This document shows positions 1 through 7,731 of a DNA stretch of 64,000 nt, piece after piece; the first letter of the stretch is position 1, and each line of letters starts with the position of its first letter. The notes beneath the pieces were generated by a model. The model saw nothing but the letters and a program-made list of their open reading frames with translations, did no database searches and had not been told where the DNA came from. The position numbers and the translations under genes are program-made. Source of the stretch: Lactobacillaceae bacterium (GTDB taxonomy: Bacteria > Bacillota > Bacilli > Lactobacillales > Lactobacillaceae); contig JAITDY010000057.1 in the NCBI GenBank assembly GCA_031282325.1, forward strand, positions 31,223-95,222, given 5' to 3'.

Positions 1-642
1 AACAACAGAAACTGAAAGAGCTAATAAAGCTACTCCGTCCATAGTATTATATCCGTCTAATATTCCCGTAAGGCCGGCGTTGACTTGATAAGCTTTTGAA
101 ACGGTTTGGTCTACGCCACCCATTGGCAAGATAAAGGCTAAAACCAAAACGATAACTAACAGTGACATTAATATTGGATTCAAATATTTTCCAACCCACT
201 TCATCAATCCAGATTCCTTAATAGCTAAAACATAAGCAGTTGCAAAAAATATTGCAGAAAAAATCAGCATTGCAAGCCATTGATATTTGGTAGGGACAAA
301 AGGCGATATGCCCATCGAAAATGCAGTTGCAGCTGTTCTTGGCGTTCCAAAAAGTGGCCCAATTGTTAAATGAATAGCTACTAAAAAAGCGGTTCCAAAC
401 CATGGTGCTACCGGTTTGGCTACATCATACACGCTCTGACTTCGAGTAACGCTGACGGCCAACATTGCCAAAAATGGTAGTAGAGTTCCGGTAACCAAAA
501 AGCCTAAAGTTGCCGGTAACCAATTACCTCCAGCTAATTGACCTAGTTGGACTGGGAAAATTAAATTACCGGCCCCAAACATCATCCCGAAAATTAGCGA
601 TGATAATAAAAAAAGTTGTTTAAATGTTAATTTTTCTTCCAT
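1..642 (-). CDS. brnQ: Branched-chain amino-acid carrier BrnQ (N-terminal part)
   Basis: Open through the left edge, so only the first 214 codons are present. The reading begins M-E-E-K-L-T-F-K-Q and contains FGAGNLIFP near residue 22, typical of the LIV-II (BrnQ) family of ion-coupled Leu/Ile/Val importers. Several hydrophobic membrane segments are visible. The start at 640-642 is preceded by AAGGAG at 6-nt spacing. Transcription should start from the promoter at 842-870 and pass through a leader with an Ile-rich peptide and a terminator, which points to control by isoleucine supply. Family assignment is firm; the preferred substrate is inferred from family and leader. Confidence 0.9.
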   Translation of the reverse strand, partial: MEEKLTFKQLFLLSSLIFGMMFGAGNLIFPVQLGQLAGGNWLPATLGFLVTGTLLPFLAMLAVSVTRSQSVYDVAKPVAPWFGTAFLVAIHLTIGPLFGTPRTAATAFSMGISPFVPTKYQWLAMLIFSAIFFATAYVLAIKESGLMKWVGKYLNPILMSLLVIVLVLAFILPMGGVDQTVSKAYQVNAGLTGILDGYNTMDGVALLALSVSVV

Positions 643-660
643 ATTTTCTCCTTAAAAATA

Positions 661-690
661 AAAAAGACAAACTGTTTAACAGCTTGTCCT
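661..690 (-). terminator. Intrinsic terminator in the brnQ leader
   Basis: On the minus strand GACAAGCTGT and ACAGTTTGTC form a stem with one mismatch and a 3-nt loop, followed directly by a U-rich run that ends at the brnQ ribosome-binding site. A terminator in front of the coding region it precedes is the hallmark of transcription attenuation. A second hairpin (712-741, GCCTATC with GATAGGC) lies just upstream. Confidence 0.75.
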
Positions 691-741
691 AGAGTGTAAT
701 TTCGGTTGGCTGCCTATCTTAACTTGAAGATAATGATAGGC

Positions 742-798
742 ACACAAATTATCAGCACCTTATCATTTAATGATAATAATGCTGATAATAATTTGTGT
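742..798 (-). promoter_or_regulatory. Leader hairpin overlapping the Ile codons of the brnQ leader peptide
   Basis: The segment 780-798 pairs with 742-757 over about 16 positions, with a 3-nt bulge. Its 5' arm in the RNA contains the first Ile codons of the leader peptide and the loop contains the peptide's stop codon. A ribosome held at the Ile codons would keep this stem from forming. I could not resolve by eye which alternative pairing acts as the antiterminator. Confidence 0.6.
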
Positions 799-822
799 AG
801 TTGTTCCTGAAAAGTTTCTCAT
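763..822 (-). CDS. Isoleucine-rich leader peptide for brnQ
   Basis: A 19-codon reading frame with ATG at 820-822 and TGA at 763-765. It reads M-R-N-F-S-G-T-T-T-Q-I-I-I-S-I-I-I-I-K. Seven of the nineteen residues are Ile, in two runs (ATT ATT ATC, then ATT ATT ATC ATT), with no Leu or Val. It lies between a consensus promoter and a terminator ahead of a branched-chain amino-acid carrier, the classical layout of ribosome-mediated attenuation. No clear Shine-Dalgarno sequence precedes it, and the predicted 5' leader is only about 12 nt, so translation must start near the mRNA end. Codon content and context make chance unlikely; translation is not proven. Confidence 0.7.
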   Translation of the reverse strand: MRNFSGTTTQIIISIIIIK

Positions 823-841
823 AATTTTTATTTGTAGGGTT

Positions 842-870
842 ATTATATCCAGTTATTTTTTAGTTGTCAA
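842..870 (-). promoter_or_regulatory. Consensus sigma-A promoter of brnQ
   Basis: Minus strand TTGACA (865-870), a 17-bp spacer and TATAAT (842-847): a perfect match to the vegetative consensus. It points toward the leader peptide and brnQ. Confidence 0.85.
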
Positions 871-894
871 TAAAAAATTATCATTTTTGCAGTG

Positions 895-923
895 TTGCAA
901 AAAATTAAATAAAAAATTACCAT
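895..923 (+). promoter_or_regulatory. Promoter of the ABC exporter, likely giving a leaderless mRNA
   Basis: TTGCAA (895-900), a 17-bp spacer and TACCAT (918-923). The -10 ends 6 nt before the ATG at 930 and there is no Shine-Dalgarno sequence, so the transcript is predicted to begin at or next to the start codon. The -10 is only a 4 of 6 match. Confidence 0.45.
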
Positions 924-929
924 TAAGTA

Positions 930-2702
930 ATGAGAAACCACGTAGATTACAAGGGGATTAAACCCCAACACACATTATTTCAAATGCTAAAATATGTTTT
1001 TGCTTCTGTTTTAAAAAGACGCTGGATGGTAGTTATCAATATTTTACTTTTAACTATTATTGCAGGATTGGAATTTATCGTCCCTCAATTTACATCAAAA
1101 ATTATTAATCATGTTGTTAGTAATGGCAAAAGTAGTTATTTATTGCAACAAATATTTTTAATGCTAATTTCGATTTTATTAATGGGATTTTTGAATTTTT
1201 TAAGTTCATACTGGATGCAAAAATTAAGTCAGGAATCAATTACAGAACTTAGGATGCGTTTATATAATTTCGTTTTGAAGCAAGATTTTTCCTTTTTTCA
1301 AAATACAAAAACTGGTGATTTGATGACACGAATGACTGGTGACATTTCTAATTTACAAAGCTTAATTAGTAGCGATACTTTTGGTATCGTGGGTAATATT
1401 TTTACCTTTATTGGAGTATTAGGATTTTTATATTGGCAAAATTGGAAATTAGCTTTTTTAATTACTCTAACATTCCCATTTTTATTTATTGCTATTCGCT
1501 TTTTTCGAGGCAAGATGCAAAGTGCTTATAACATGGTGAGAAGTAATCAATCTGAAATAAATAATCACTTACAAAATTCTCTTACACAAATTGAATTAAT
1601 TAAAAACTACACTACTGAGACAAAAGAAACTAATGAATTTAATCAAATTATTCGTAAAGGAAATAAATACCAATTAACCGCTACTATTTGGCAGGCGATT
1701 TTTACACCGGTTGTTTCTTTTATTAACCAATTTGGACTAGCAATTGTTTTATTTTTCGGTGGAATTTACGTAATGAAAGGTGACATGAATATCGGTGATT
1801 TAATTGCATATACCCAGTATTTAGCTTTGTTACAAGCGCCTATTCGTTCTTTTTCACAAATTATAAATCGTATTCAAAATGCCCAAATTTCCTTTGATAG
1901 AATTAGTGAATTACTAGATGTAATTCCTGAAGTTACTAACTCTCAAAACGCAGTCGTATTTCCAAATATCTTAAAAAATGGGATTACTTTTAAAAAAGTG
2001 GATTTCACTTATAAGGGTACAAAAAAAGAATCATTAAAAAATATTAATTTAGAGATTCCTGCTGGAAAAACGACGGCACTGGTTGGTAGAAGTGGGGCTG
2101 GAAAATCTACTATAATCAAATTAATTACTCGTATGTACGATGTTAATAAAGGCGAAATCGATTTCGATGATATTAACATTAAAGATATTGACCTCGAATC
2201 GTTAAGAAAAAATATTTCAGTAGTTAGCCAAGATGTTGCTATTATCGATGGAAGTGTTGCAGAAAATATTGCTTATGGGAGCGACAAAGCAAGTAAAAAA
2301 GAAATTTTAGAAGCTGCTAAATTAGCCGATATCGATGATTTCATTAATAAATTACCTCAAGGACTAAATACACAAGTGGGAGAGAGAGGGATTAAATTAT
2401 CTGGTGGACAAAAGCAAAGATTATCGATTGCTCGCGCTTTATTAAAAAATGCTCCAATTGTTATTTTAGATGAAGCGACTGCGGCCTTAGATAATGAATC
2501 AGAAAAAACTATTCAACATGCCTTAAATAATCTAATGGTGAAGAAAACTAGCATCGTAATTGCTCACCGTTTAAGCACTGTGCATAATGCTGATCAAATA
2601 ATTGTTTTGAATGATGGCAAAATAGTCGAACGTGGAACGCATGACCAACTAATTCAAAAAAATGGTCGTTATACAAAGCTCTATAATGCACAATTTGAAT
2701 AA
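930..2702 (+). CDS. ABC half-exporter (MdlB/MsbA type)
   Basis: A 590-residue fused membrane-ATPase half transporter. About six membrane segments occupy residues 20-310. The nucleotide-binding domain carries Walker A GRSGAGKST (about 385), signature LSGGQ (about 490), Walker B VILDEAT (about 510) and the switch His in IAHRLS (about 545). Proteins of this layout work as dimers exporting drugs, lipids or peptides; with no partner half gene nearby it is probably a homodimer. The first ATG (930) has no ribosome-binding site but sits 6 nt after a plausible -10; the next in-frame ATG would cut into the conserved N-terminus. Substrate is unknown. Confidence 0.88.
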   Translation: MRNHVDYKGIKPQHTLFQMLKYVFASVLKRRWMVVINILLLTIIAGLEFIVPQFTSKIINHVVSNGKSSYLLQQIFLMLISILLMGFLNFLSSYWMQKLSQESITELRMRLYNFVLKQDFSFFQNTKTGDLMTRMTGDISNLQSLISSDTFGIVGNIFTFIGVLGFLYWQNWKLAFLITLTFPFLFIAIRFFRGKMQSAYNMVRSNQSEINNHLQNSLTQIELIKNYTTETKETNEFNQIIRKGNKYQLTATIWQAIFTPVVSFINQFGLAIVLFFGGIYVMKGDMNIGDLIAYTQYLALLQAPIRSFSQIINRIQNAQISFDRISELLDVIPEVTNSQNAVVFPNILKNGITFKKVDFTYKGTKKESLKNINLEIPAGKTTALVGRSGAGKSTIIKLITRMYDVNKGEIDFDDINIKDIDLESLRKNISVVSQDVAIIDGSVAENIAYGSDKASKKEILEAAKLADIDDFINKLPQGLNTQVGERGIKLSGGQKQRLSIARALLKNAPIVILDEATAALDNESEKTIQHALNNLMVKKTSIVIAHRLSTVHNADQIIVLNDGKIVERGTHDQLIQKNGRYTKLYNAQFE

Positions 2703-2703
2703 G

Positions 2704-2736
2704 AAAAAATCTCGTAAGTATATTACGAGATTTTTT
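2704..2736. terminator. Bidirectional terminator between ABC exporter and CAP gene
   Basis: A 14-bp stem (AAAAAATCTCGTAA with its complement) around a 5-nt loop, with A/T runs on both flanks, serving the two convergent genes. Confidence 0.85.
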
Positions 2737-2743
2737 ATACTAT

Positions 2744-3694
2744 TTATCTGGCGTCGACTACAGTCCAACCATTAGCAAAGCCAATTCCGACTTCAGTAAT
2801 ATTGGGATTAATTAAAAATTCAGTATGTCCGCCATTGACCATTCCAATTTCATAATACCAAGCATCGATAACTGATTGCCCGGGTGCAAAACCGTTTGCG
2901 ACAACTTCTAACATTGATGAGGCCTCGTGGGTTGCAAACCAATTAGAAGATGAGCCGATCGCTAGTGCTCTTTGAGTAGCGATTGCATTAATACTAGTAT
3001 TAACTTTTACTGGATTCAAGCCTAATTTTGCTCGCAATTGATTCCAATAATTTAATGTATCAACAACAGCTTGTCCGCCTTGTGCAGCGATTTGCTCATC
3101 GTTAGCACGCTTAGCAGCTAAATCAGTAGTAGTGATAGCATTTTTATTTACCCAATAATTTTGGTTATCTAAATTAATTTGAGCATAAGTAGTAATTGTT
3201 CCATCTGGATTTTTAACTTCAGATTCTGCTTTTACTTGAATTGGTTTTTCATTTAAATCTTTTGTATTTAGAGATTCTTTTAAAGAGTCTTTAGAAGTAT
3301 TCTGTGGGGCATTTTCAAATAATCCATAAAACTTATCATCATTTGCAGTAATGAAAGCCTTGTAATCTTTTGAATCCGTTTTTTGAACTTTAGCAAAATC
3401 GTTTACTTGGTCTTTATCGACCCAAGTAGGATTTTGTTTGTTTTGTTGGATCATAACTCTTTCAACAGTTTTACCCTCTTTTTCTACTTTTGCAGTAGCT
3501 AACAATTGTACGGGTTGATTATTGTAGATCTTATGTTTAACTTTTGTAGTTCCGTTGTTTAGTAAAGAATCGGGATTAACATTAAGAACTTTGTTTGATT
3601 CTGAATCAACTATTTGATTTGAATTATGAACATTGCCTAAAGCAAGTGATGTAATTGTGGTTGGTAGTAATAATATTGTATTTAAAATTTTCAT
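2744..3694 (-). CDS. Secreted CAP/SCP-domain protein
   Basis: 316 residues. An N-terminal hydrophobic stretch (residues 4-20) looks like a signal peptide. Two central segments with WVDKDQV and YWVNKNAI are GW/SH3-like and may bind the cell wall. The last 105 residues resemble the CAP (SCP/PR-1-like) fold: a helix with NYWNQLRAKLGL, a central H-E pair in THEAS, and FLINPNITEVGIGF near the end. The domain is shorter than the usual 120-130 residues. The start is set by GAGGAAA 7 nt before the ATG. CAP proteins of lactobacilli are exported and often wall-associated; the precise role is unknown. Confidence 0.75.
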   Translation of the reverse strand: MKILNTILLLPTTITSLALGNVHNSNQIVDSESNKVLNVNPDSLLNNGTTKVKHKIYNNQPVQLLATAKVEKEGKTVERVMIQQNKQNPTWVDKDQVNDFAKVQKTDSKDYKAFITANDDKFYGLFENAPQNTSKDSLKESLNTKDLNEKPIQVKAESEVKNPDGTITTYAQINLDNQNYWVNKNAITTTDLAAKRANDEQIAAQGGQAVVDTLNYWNQLRAKLGLNPVKVNTSINAIATQRALAIGSSSNWFATHEASSMLEVVANGFAPGQSVIDAWYYEIGMVNGGHTEFLINPNITEVGIGFANGWTVVDAR

Positions 3695-3818
3695 AGGTAT
3701 TTCCTCAACTTTTATAGAATACCGATTTTAAATGACAGATAAATAGCGATAATTTTACAATTTTTGACAAAGAAGGTCACATTCGTAATATTTGTAATAA
3801 GTAAAGTTTTTCTAAAGA

Positions 3819-3850
3819 AAAACACTTAGTAATATTTTACTAAGTGTTTT
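3819..3850 (-). terminator. Terminator of the dgkB-rlmD operon
   Basis: Stem AAACACTTAGTAA (3820-3832) with TTACTAAGTGTTT (3837-3849), overlapping the rlmD stop codon and followed on the minus strand by a T-rich run. Confidence 0.8.
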
Positions 3851-5228
3851 ATTTATTAAGCATTTTTTCAAAAACCGTAATCGATTCGATATGCATTGTT
3901 TGCGGAAATTGATCAATCGGTAAGATTGGTCTTGAAATTTTATAACCTTTTTCAATAATTTCAACAGCATCACGAGCTAATGTCGCTGGATTACAACTAA
4001 CGTATATAAATTTATTTGGAGCCATTTCTCCAAGTGCTGAAATTAATTCTGGAGTTAGACCTTTTCTCGGCGGATCAACAAAAACAACGTCGGGCTTTAA
4101 ACCTTCTTTAGACCATTTTATAAATTGTTCTGGCGCGTCATTTGCAATGAAATCAGCATTTTTTATTTCATTGGTTTCTTTATTAATTTGAGCATTTTTT
4201 ACTGCTGCTTCTACAACTTCAACCCCGATAACTTGTTTTACCTTATTAGCAATTGACAGCCCAATTGTTCCAATTCCGGAATAAGCATCAATAGCTATTT
4301 CATCTCCATTTAATTCTGCTAATTCAGCGGCTTTTTGATATAAAATTTCTGTCGTTTGCGGATTGACTTGATAAAAAGAATTAGGACTAATTACAAAATC
4401 AATACCTAATAGCTTATCGTGAATAACATCGTTCCCCGCTAAAGTTCTATTTTCTAGTCCTAATTGGACATTAGTTTGCTTTGGATTGTGATTTAAAATT
4501 AAACTAGTTAAATCAGGAATTGCTTTTTTTAAATCTGAAATAATATTTTCTTCGTTTGGTAATTTATTTTCAGTTGCCACAATAACTAACATTAATTCGC
4601 CAGTAAAATAACCACGACGAACCATTACATAACGCAAAATGCCCTTACGCGAAATTTCATCATATGCACTGACATTATGTTTATTTAAAATATCACGCGT
4701 AATTCCAACCACTTGATCGATTTTAGAATCATTTAAATAATAATCATCAATTGGAACAATTTTATGCGAGCCACGACGATAAAATCCAGTCGTTAATTTT
4801 CCGTCTTGATATTTAATTGGTACAACGGTTTTATTGCGATATCGGGTTGGATTCTCCATTCCGATTGTTGGCAAAATATCTACATCGTCAATCCCAACTT
4901 TATGAAAAAGTTGTTTGATAGAGTTTTGTTTGAACTTTAATTGCGATTCGTATTTCCAATTAACCAACGGAGCGATTCCACTAGTAATCATTTCGGCATG
5001 CTCATTTTCTATGCGTTCAGGAGAGGTTTTAATTCTTTTAATCAATCGGCCAAAAGCATAGTTGTTTAAAACCTTTGTTATACCTAATTGAACGATTTCA
5101 CCGGGCAGGGTGTCTGCTACAAAAATAGGGAAATTATCGATTTTAATAACACCCAAACCTTCATATGTTACATCAACTACTTCACCGGTAATTTCTTGGT
5201 TTTTTTCTACTATATTGTTTGTTTTCAT
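3849..5228 (-). CDS. rlmD: 23S rRNA (uracil-5-)-methyltransferase, RlmD/RumA family
   Basis: 459 residues: an N-terminal TRAM RNA-binding domain (about 10-70), a central domain, and a C-terminal SAM-dependent methyltransferase domain. Seen directly are the SAM-binding DAYSGIGTIGL, the DPPRKG motif and the catalytic Cys in SCNPATLARD. The cysteines that hold a [4Fe-4S] cluster in E. coli RlmD are absent; the matching segment reads TSGIAPLVNW. It methylates uracil C5 in 23S rRNA using SAM; whether it serves one or two positions is not visible. It follows dgkB by 3 nt and is probably co-transcribed. Confidence 0.9.
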   Translation of the reverse strand: MKTNNIVEKNQEITGEVVDVTYEGLGVIKIDNFPIFVADTLPGEIVQLGITKVLNNYAFGRLIKRIKTSPERIENEHAEMITSGIAPLVNWKYESQLKFKQNSIKQLFHKVGIDDVDILPTIGMENPTRYRNKTVVPIKYQDGKLTTGFYRRGSHKIVPIDDYYLNDSKIDQVVGITRDILNKHNVSAYDEISRKGILRYVMVRRGYFTGELMLVIVATENKLPNEENIISDLKKAIPDLTSLILNHNPKQTNVQLGLENRTLAGNDVIHDKLLGIDFVISPNSFYQVNPQTTEILYQKAAELAELNGDEIAIDAYSGIGTIGLSIANKVKQVIGVEVVEAAVKNAQINKETNEIKNADFIANDAPEQFIKWSKEGLKPDVVFVDPPRKGLTPELISALGEMAPNKFIYVSCNPATLARDAVEIIEKGYKISRPILPIDQFPQTMHIESITVFEKMLNK

Positions 5229-5231
5229 ATA

Positions 5232-6257
5232 TTAATCTTCATTTTCAATATTCTTAATTTCTTTTTTAATTTCTTTTCCAGCCTTTTCAGCAATCATTTC
5301 TTCTACTGATAAGTTCTTTTTAAAACGTGCTAAAATTTTGGTTTTCGGTGAAACAAATTCAATATGTTGTTTTAAATTAGTAAAGCTTATCGGAGCGTCT
5401 CCACCGTATTCACCATCTAAATTTACTTTCATTTCATCATTTTTATCTTGAGGAATAATGGATACTTTAGAAGTTTTTACATATTCAACTAACGGATCAT
5501 TAACATGCTTTCCATTAGCAATTGCTTTGGTGATTAAAACTAATAGTTGGGCTAGATTTGTTTTTTTGATGATTAAAAGTGAAAACTTACCATCATCTAG
5601 ACGTGCATTTGGAACAATTTTTTCAAAACCACCAACTGAGTTAGTTAGGGCCAATAATATCAATGAAACCTCGCCATTAAATTCACCTTGATCATGTTTG
5701 ATTAAGACGCGTGTAGATTTAATTCTTGTAATTAATTCGGCCCCTTTTGTAACATAGGCCAAATAGCCATAAAGAGACTTTAAAGTTGACGGAACTGAAT
5801 AAGTAACTTCAGATAAAGTACCAAGAGCTGCAATATTCATAAAATATTCTAAATCCCCATTTTGATTATCAACTTTTCCAATGTCGATTTTAGCAGTTTC
5901 GCCAAGTTCAATTGTTTTGGCGGCATCAAGTAAATCATTACGCGGAATATTTAAAGCACGTGCAAAATCATTAGTAGTTCCTGCAGGAATTACAGCTATT
6001 TTTGGTCTTTTCTCTAAAGAAGAGACTCCATTAATTACTTCATTTACCGTACCGTCGCCACCAGCAGCAACAATTAAATCAAAACCATCTAATCCAGCAC
6101 GATTAGCTTCATCACGAGCGGAAAAATGTTTGGGAGTTGTAGCAAAAATACTTGTTTCGTATCCAGCTTTTTCATAAACTTGAATAATTTGTATTAATTC
6201 TTCTTTTATTCCTTCTCTGCCTGATGTTGGATTATAAATAATTCGCGCACGTTTCAT
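5232..6257 (-). CDS. dgkB: Diacylglycerol kinase, DgkB type
   Basis: 341 residues with the lipid-kinase signature: IIYNPTSG at the N-terminus, AAGGDGTVNEV near residue 65 for ATP binding, and IPAGTTNDFARAL near 95. DgkB phosphorylates the diacylglycerol released in lipoteichoic-acid synthesis and returns it to phospholipid synthesis at the inner membrane face. The C-terminus carries a charged helical extension of about 35 residues. There is no Shine-Dalgarno sequence; a -10-like TAAAAT (6265-6270) ends 7 nt before the ATG, suggesting a leaderless mRNA. Confidence 0.9.
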   Translation of the reverse strand: MKRARIIYNPTSGREGIKEELIQIIQVYEKAGYETSIFATTPKHFSARDEANRAGLDGFDLIVAAGGDGTVNEVINGVSSLEKRPKIAVIPAGTTNDFARALNIPRNDLLDAAKTIELGETAKIDIGKVDNQNGDLEYFMNIAALGTLSEVTYSVPSTLKSLYGYLAYVTKGAELITRIKSTRVLIKHDQGEFNGEVSLILLALTNSVGGFEKIVPNARLDDGKFSLLIIKKTNLAQLLVLITKAIANGKHVNDPLVEYVKTSKVSIIPQDKNDEMKVNLDGEYGGDAPISFTNLKQHIEFVSPKTKILARFKKNLSVEEMIAEKAGKEIKKEIKNIENED

Positions 6258-6357
6258 ATATTTTATTTTAACAAGGTTTAATAAGTTCTTACTTTTTTGT
6301 TATCATTTTAAAAAGTAAGAATCGATCTTTTTGCATTTTCAAAGGAGCTTAATATTT

Positions 6358-7686
6358 ATGGAACAAAATCATTTAAAAAAAGAAATCGGTATTTTTGGTG
6401 CTCTTTCATCAATTATTGGAACGGTAATTGGAGCTGGGGTGTTTTTTAAAATCGCCTCAATGGCTGAACGAACCGGTTCAGCTAATTTGGTTATTATAGC
6501 TTGGATTTTAGCCGCTATTTTTACAATTGCAGGTGGTCTTACAATTGCTGAATTGGGAACGATGTTTCCGCAAACAGGTGGAGGAGTTAAATACCTAGAA
6601 CATGGTTATGGAAAAATCTGGGGATTTTTATTTGGTTGGATTCAAATTATCGTTTATTATCCCGCTAATATTGCAGCCCTAGCTATTATTTGGGCTACTC
6701 AATTTACTAATTTATTTCAAATAAAGCAGGGTCAAAATTTAATTTGGATAGCAATTCTTGTATTTATTACAATATTAGGAATTAATTCTTTGAGCGCTAA
6801 GTTTGCCAGCAATACACATACTTTATTTACTGTTTTGAAATTAATTCCAATTTTTTTAATCGTAATTGTTGGCCTTTTTACTAAATCAGAAGTACATTTC
6901 CAACTATTTCCCCTAGTAGCAGGAAAAGATATTAATCCGTTCATCGGAGTTGGTGGCGCTATGGTATCAGCAATGTTTGCATTTGACGGATGGATTGGAA
7001 TTGGAAATTTAGCTGGTGAGCTAAAAAAACCGAAAAGGGATTTGCCACTCGCTTTAATTGTTGGTTTAGTTACCATTAGTATTATTTATTTATTAGTTTC
7101 AATTGTGATGCTACGTTTTATGCCAATTGAACAAATTGCGGGAAATAAAAATACTGCTAGTCAAGTTGCTTCAATCTTATTTGGCCAATTCGGTGGAAAA
7201 CTAGTAACAATTGGAATTTTAATTTCAGTTTACGGAGCAATTAATGGTTATGTTTTATCTGCAATTCGCGTTCCATATGCTTTAGCTATTGAAAATAGTT
7301 TACCTTTTTCTAAAACCTTTAGTAAATTAAATCGTTTTGCTAGTCCTCAAAACGCTGGCTTGTGGATCGCTTTTTTTACAATTATATTAATGCTTTCAAA
7401 TCGTTTTGACGCCTTATCTGATTTAGCTGTTTTTGCAAGTTGGCTTTTTTATATTTTATTATTTATAGAAGTTATTAAGTTAAGAAAACAAAAACCAGAG
7501 CTAACACGTAGCTATAAAACTTGGGGCTATCCAATTACACCAATCATAGCTTCAATCGGTGGAATTTTTATTGTAATATCTTATATTACTAATCTTGATA
7601 ATATTCCTTTTTTAATTTTTGGAGCTATCGTTTTATTGATTGGCATACCGATTTTTAAAAGCTTACAAAAAACTAGAAATAAATAA
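6358..7686 (+). CDS. APC-family amino-acid permease (SteT/LAT-like)
   Basis: 442 residues with about twelve membrane segments. GTVIGAGVFF near residue 22 is the APC superfamily substrate-binding loop in the first helix, and AMFAFDGWIGIGNLAGELK near 210 fits helix 6 of the SteT/LAT subgroup. These carriers take up or exchange neutral amino acids. The start is fixed by AAAGGAG (6341-6347) ahead of the ATG at 6358; an upstream in-frame TTG at 6331 lacks such a site. Substrate is not readable from sequence. Confidence 0.85.
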   Translation: MEQNHLKKEIGIFGALSSIIGTVIGAGVFFKIASMAERTGSANLVIIAWILAAIFTIAGGLTIAELGTMFPQTGGGVKYLEHGYGKIWGFLFGWIQIIVYYPANIAALAIIWATQFTNLFQIKQGQNLIWIAILVFITILGINSLSAKFASNTHTLFTVLKLIPIFLIVIVGLFTKSEVHFQLFPLVAGKDINPFIGVGGAMVSAMFAFDGWIGIGNLAGELKKPKRDLPLALIVGLVTISIIYLLVSIVMLRFMPIEQIAGNKNTASQVASILFGQFGGKLVTIGILISVYGAINGYVLSAIRVPYALAIENSLPFSKTFSKLNRFASPQNAGLWIAFFTIILMLSNRFDALSDLAVFASWLFYILLFIEVIKLRKQKPELTRSYKTWGYPITPIIASIGGIFIVISYITNLDNIPFLIFGAIVLLIGIPIFKSLQKTRNK

Positions 7687-7687
7687 T

Positions 7688-7715
7688 AAAAAGCCTCTCG
7701 ATTGAGAGGCTTTTT
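7688..7715. terminator. Bidirectional terminator between permease and gatB
   Basis: Perfect 12-bp stem AAAAAGCCTCTC with its complement around GATT; usable by both convergent units. Confidence 0.9.
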
Positions 7716-7731
7716 AGTCTAAAAAATTTTT

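Noticed and set aside
661..870. T-box riboswitch for brnQ
   Set aside because: No AGGGTGGNACCGCG-like motif or specifier-loop layout; the Ile-rich ORF explains the leader better.
770..961. Plus-strand ORF of 63 codons over the brnQ leader
   Set aside because: It is antisense to the leader structures, has no ribosome-binding site and low-complexity content, and overlaps the exporter start; it is a shadow of the inverted repeats.
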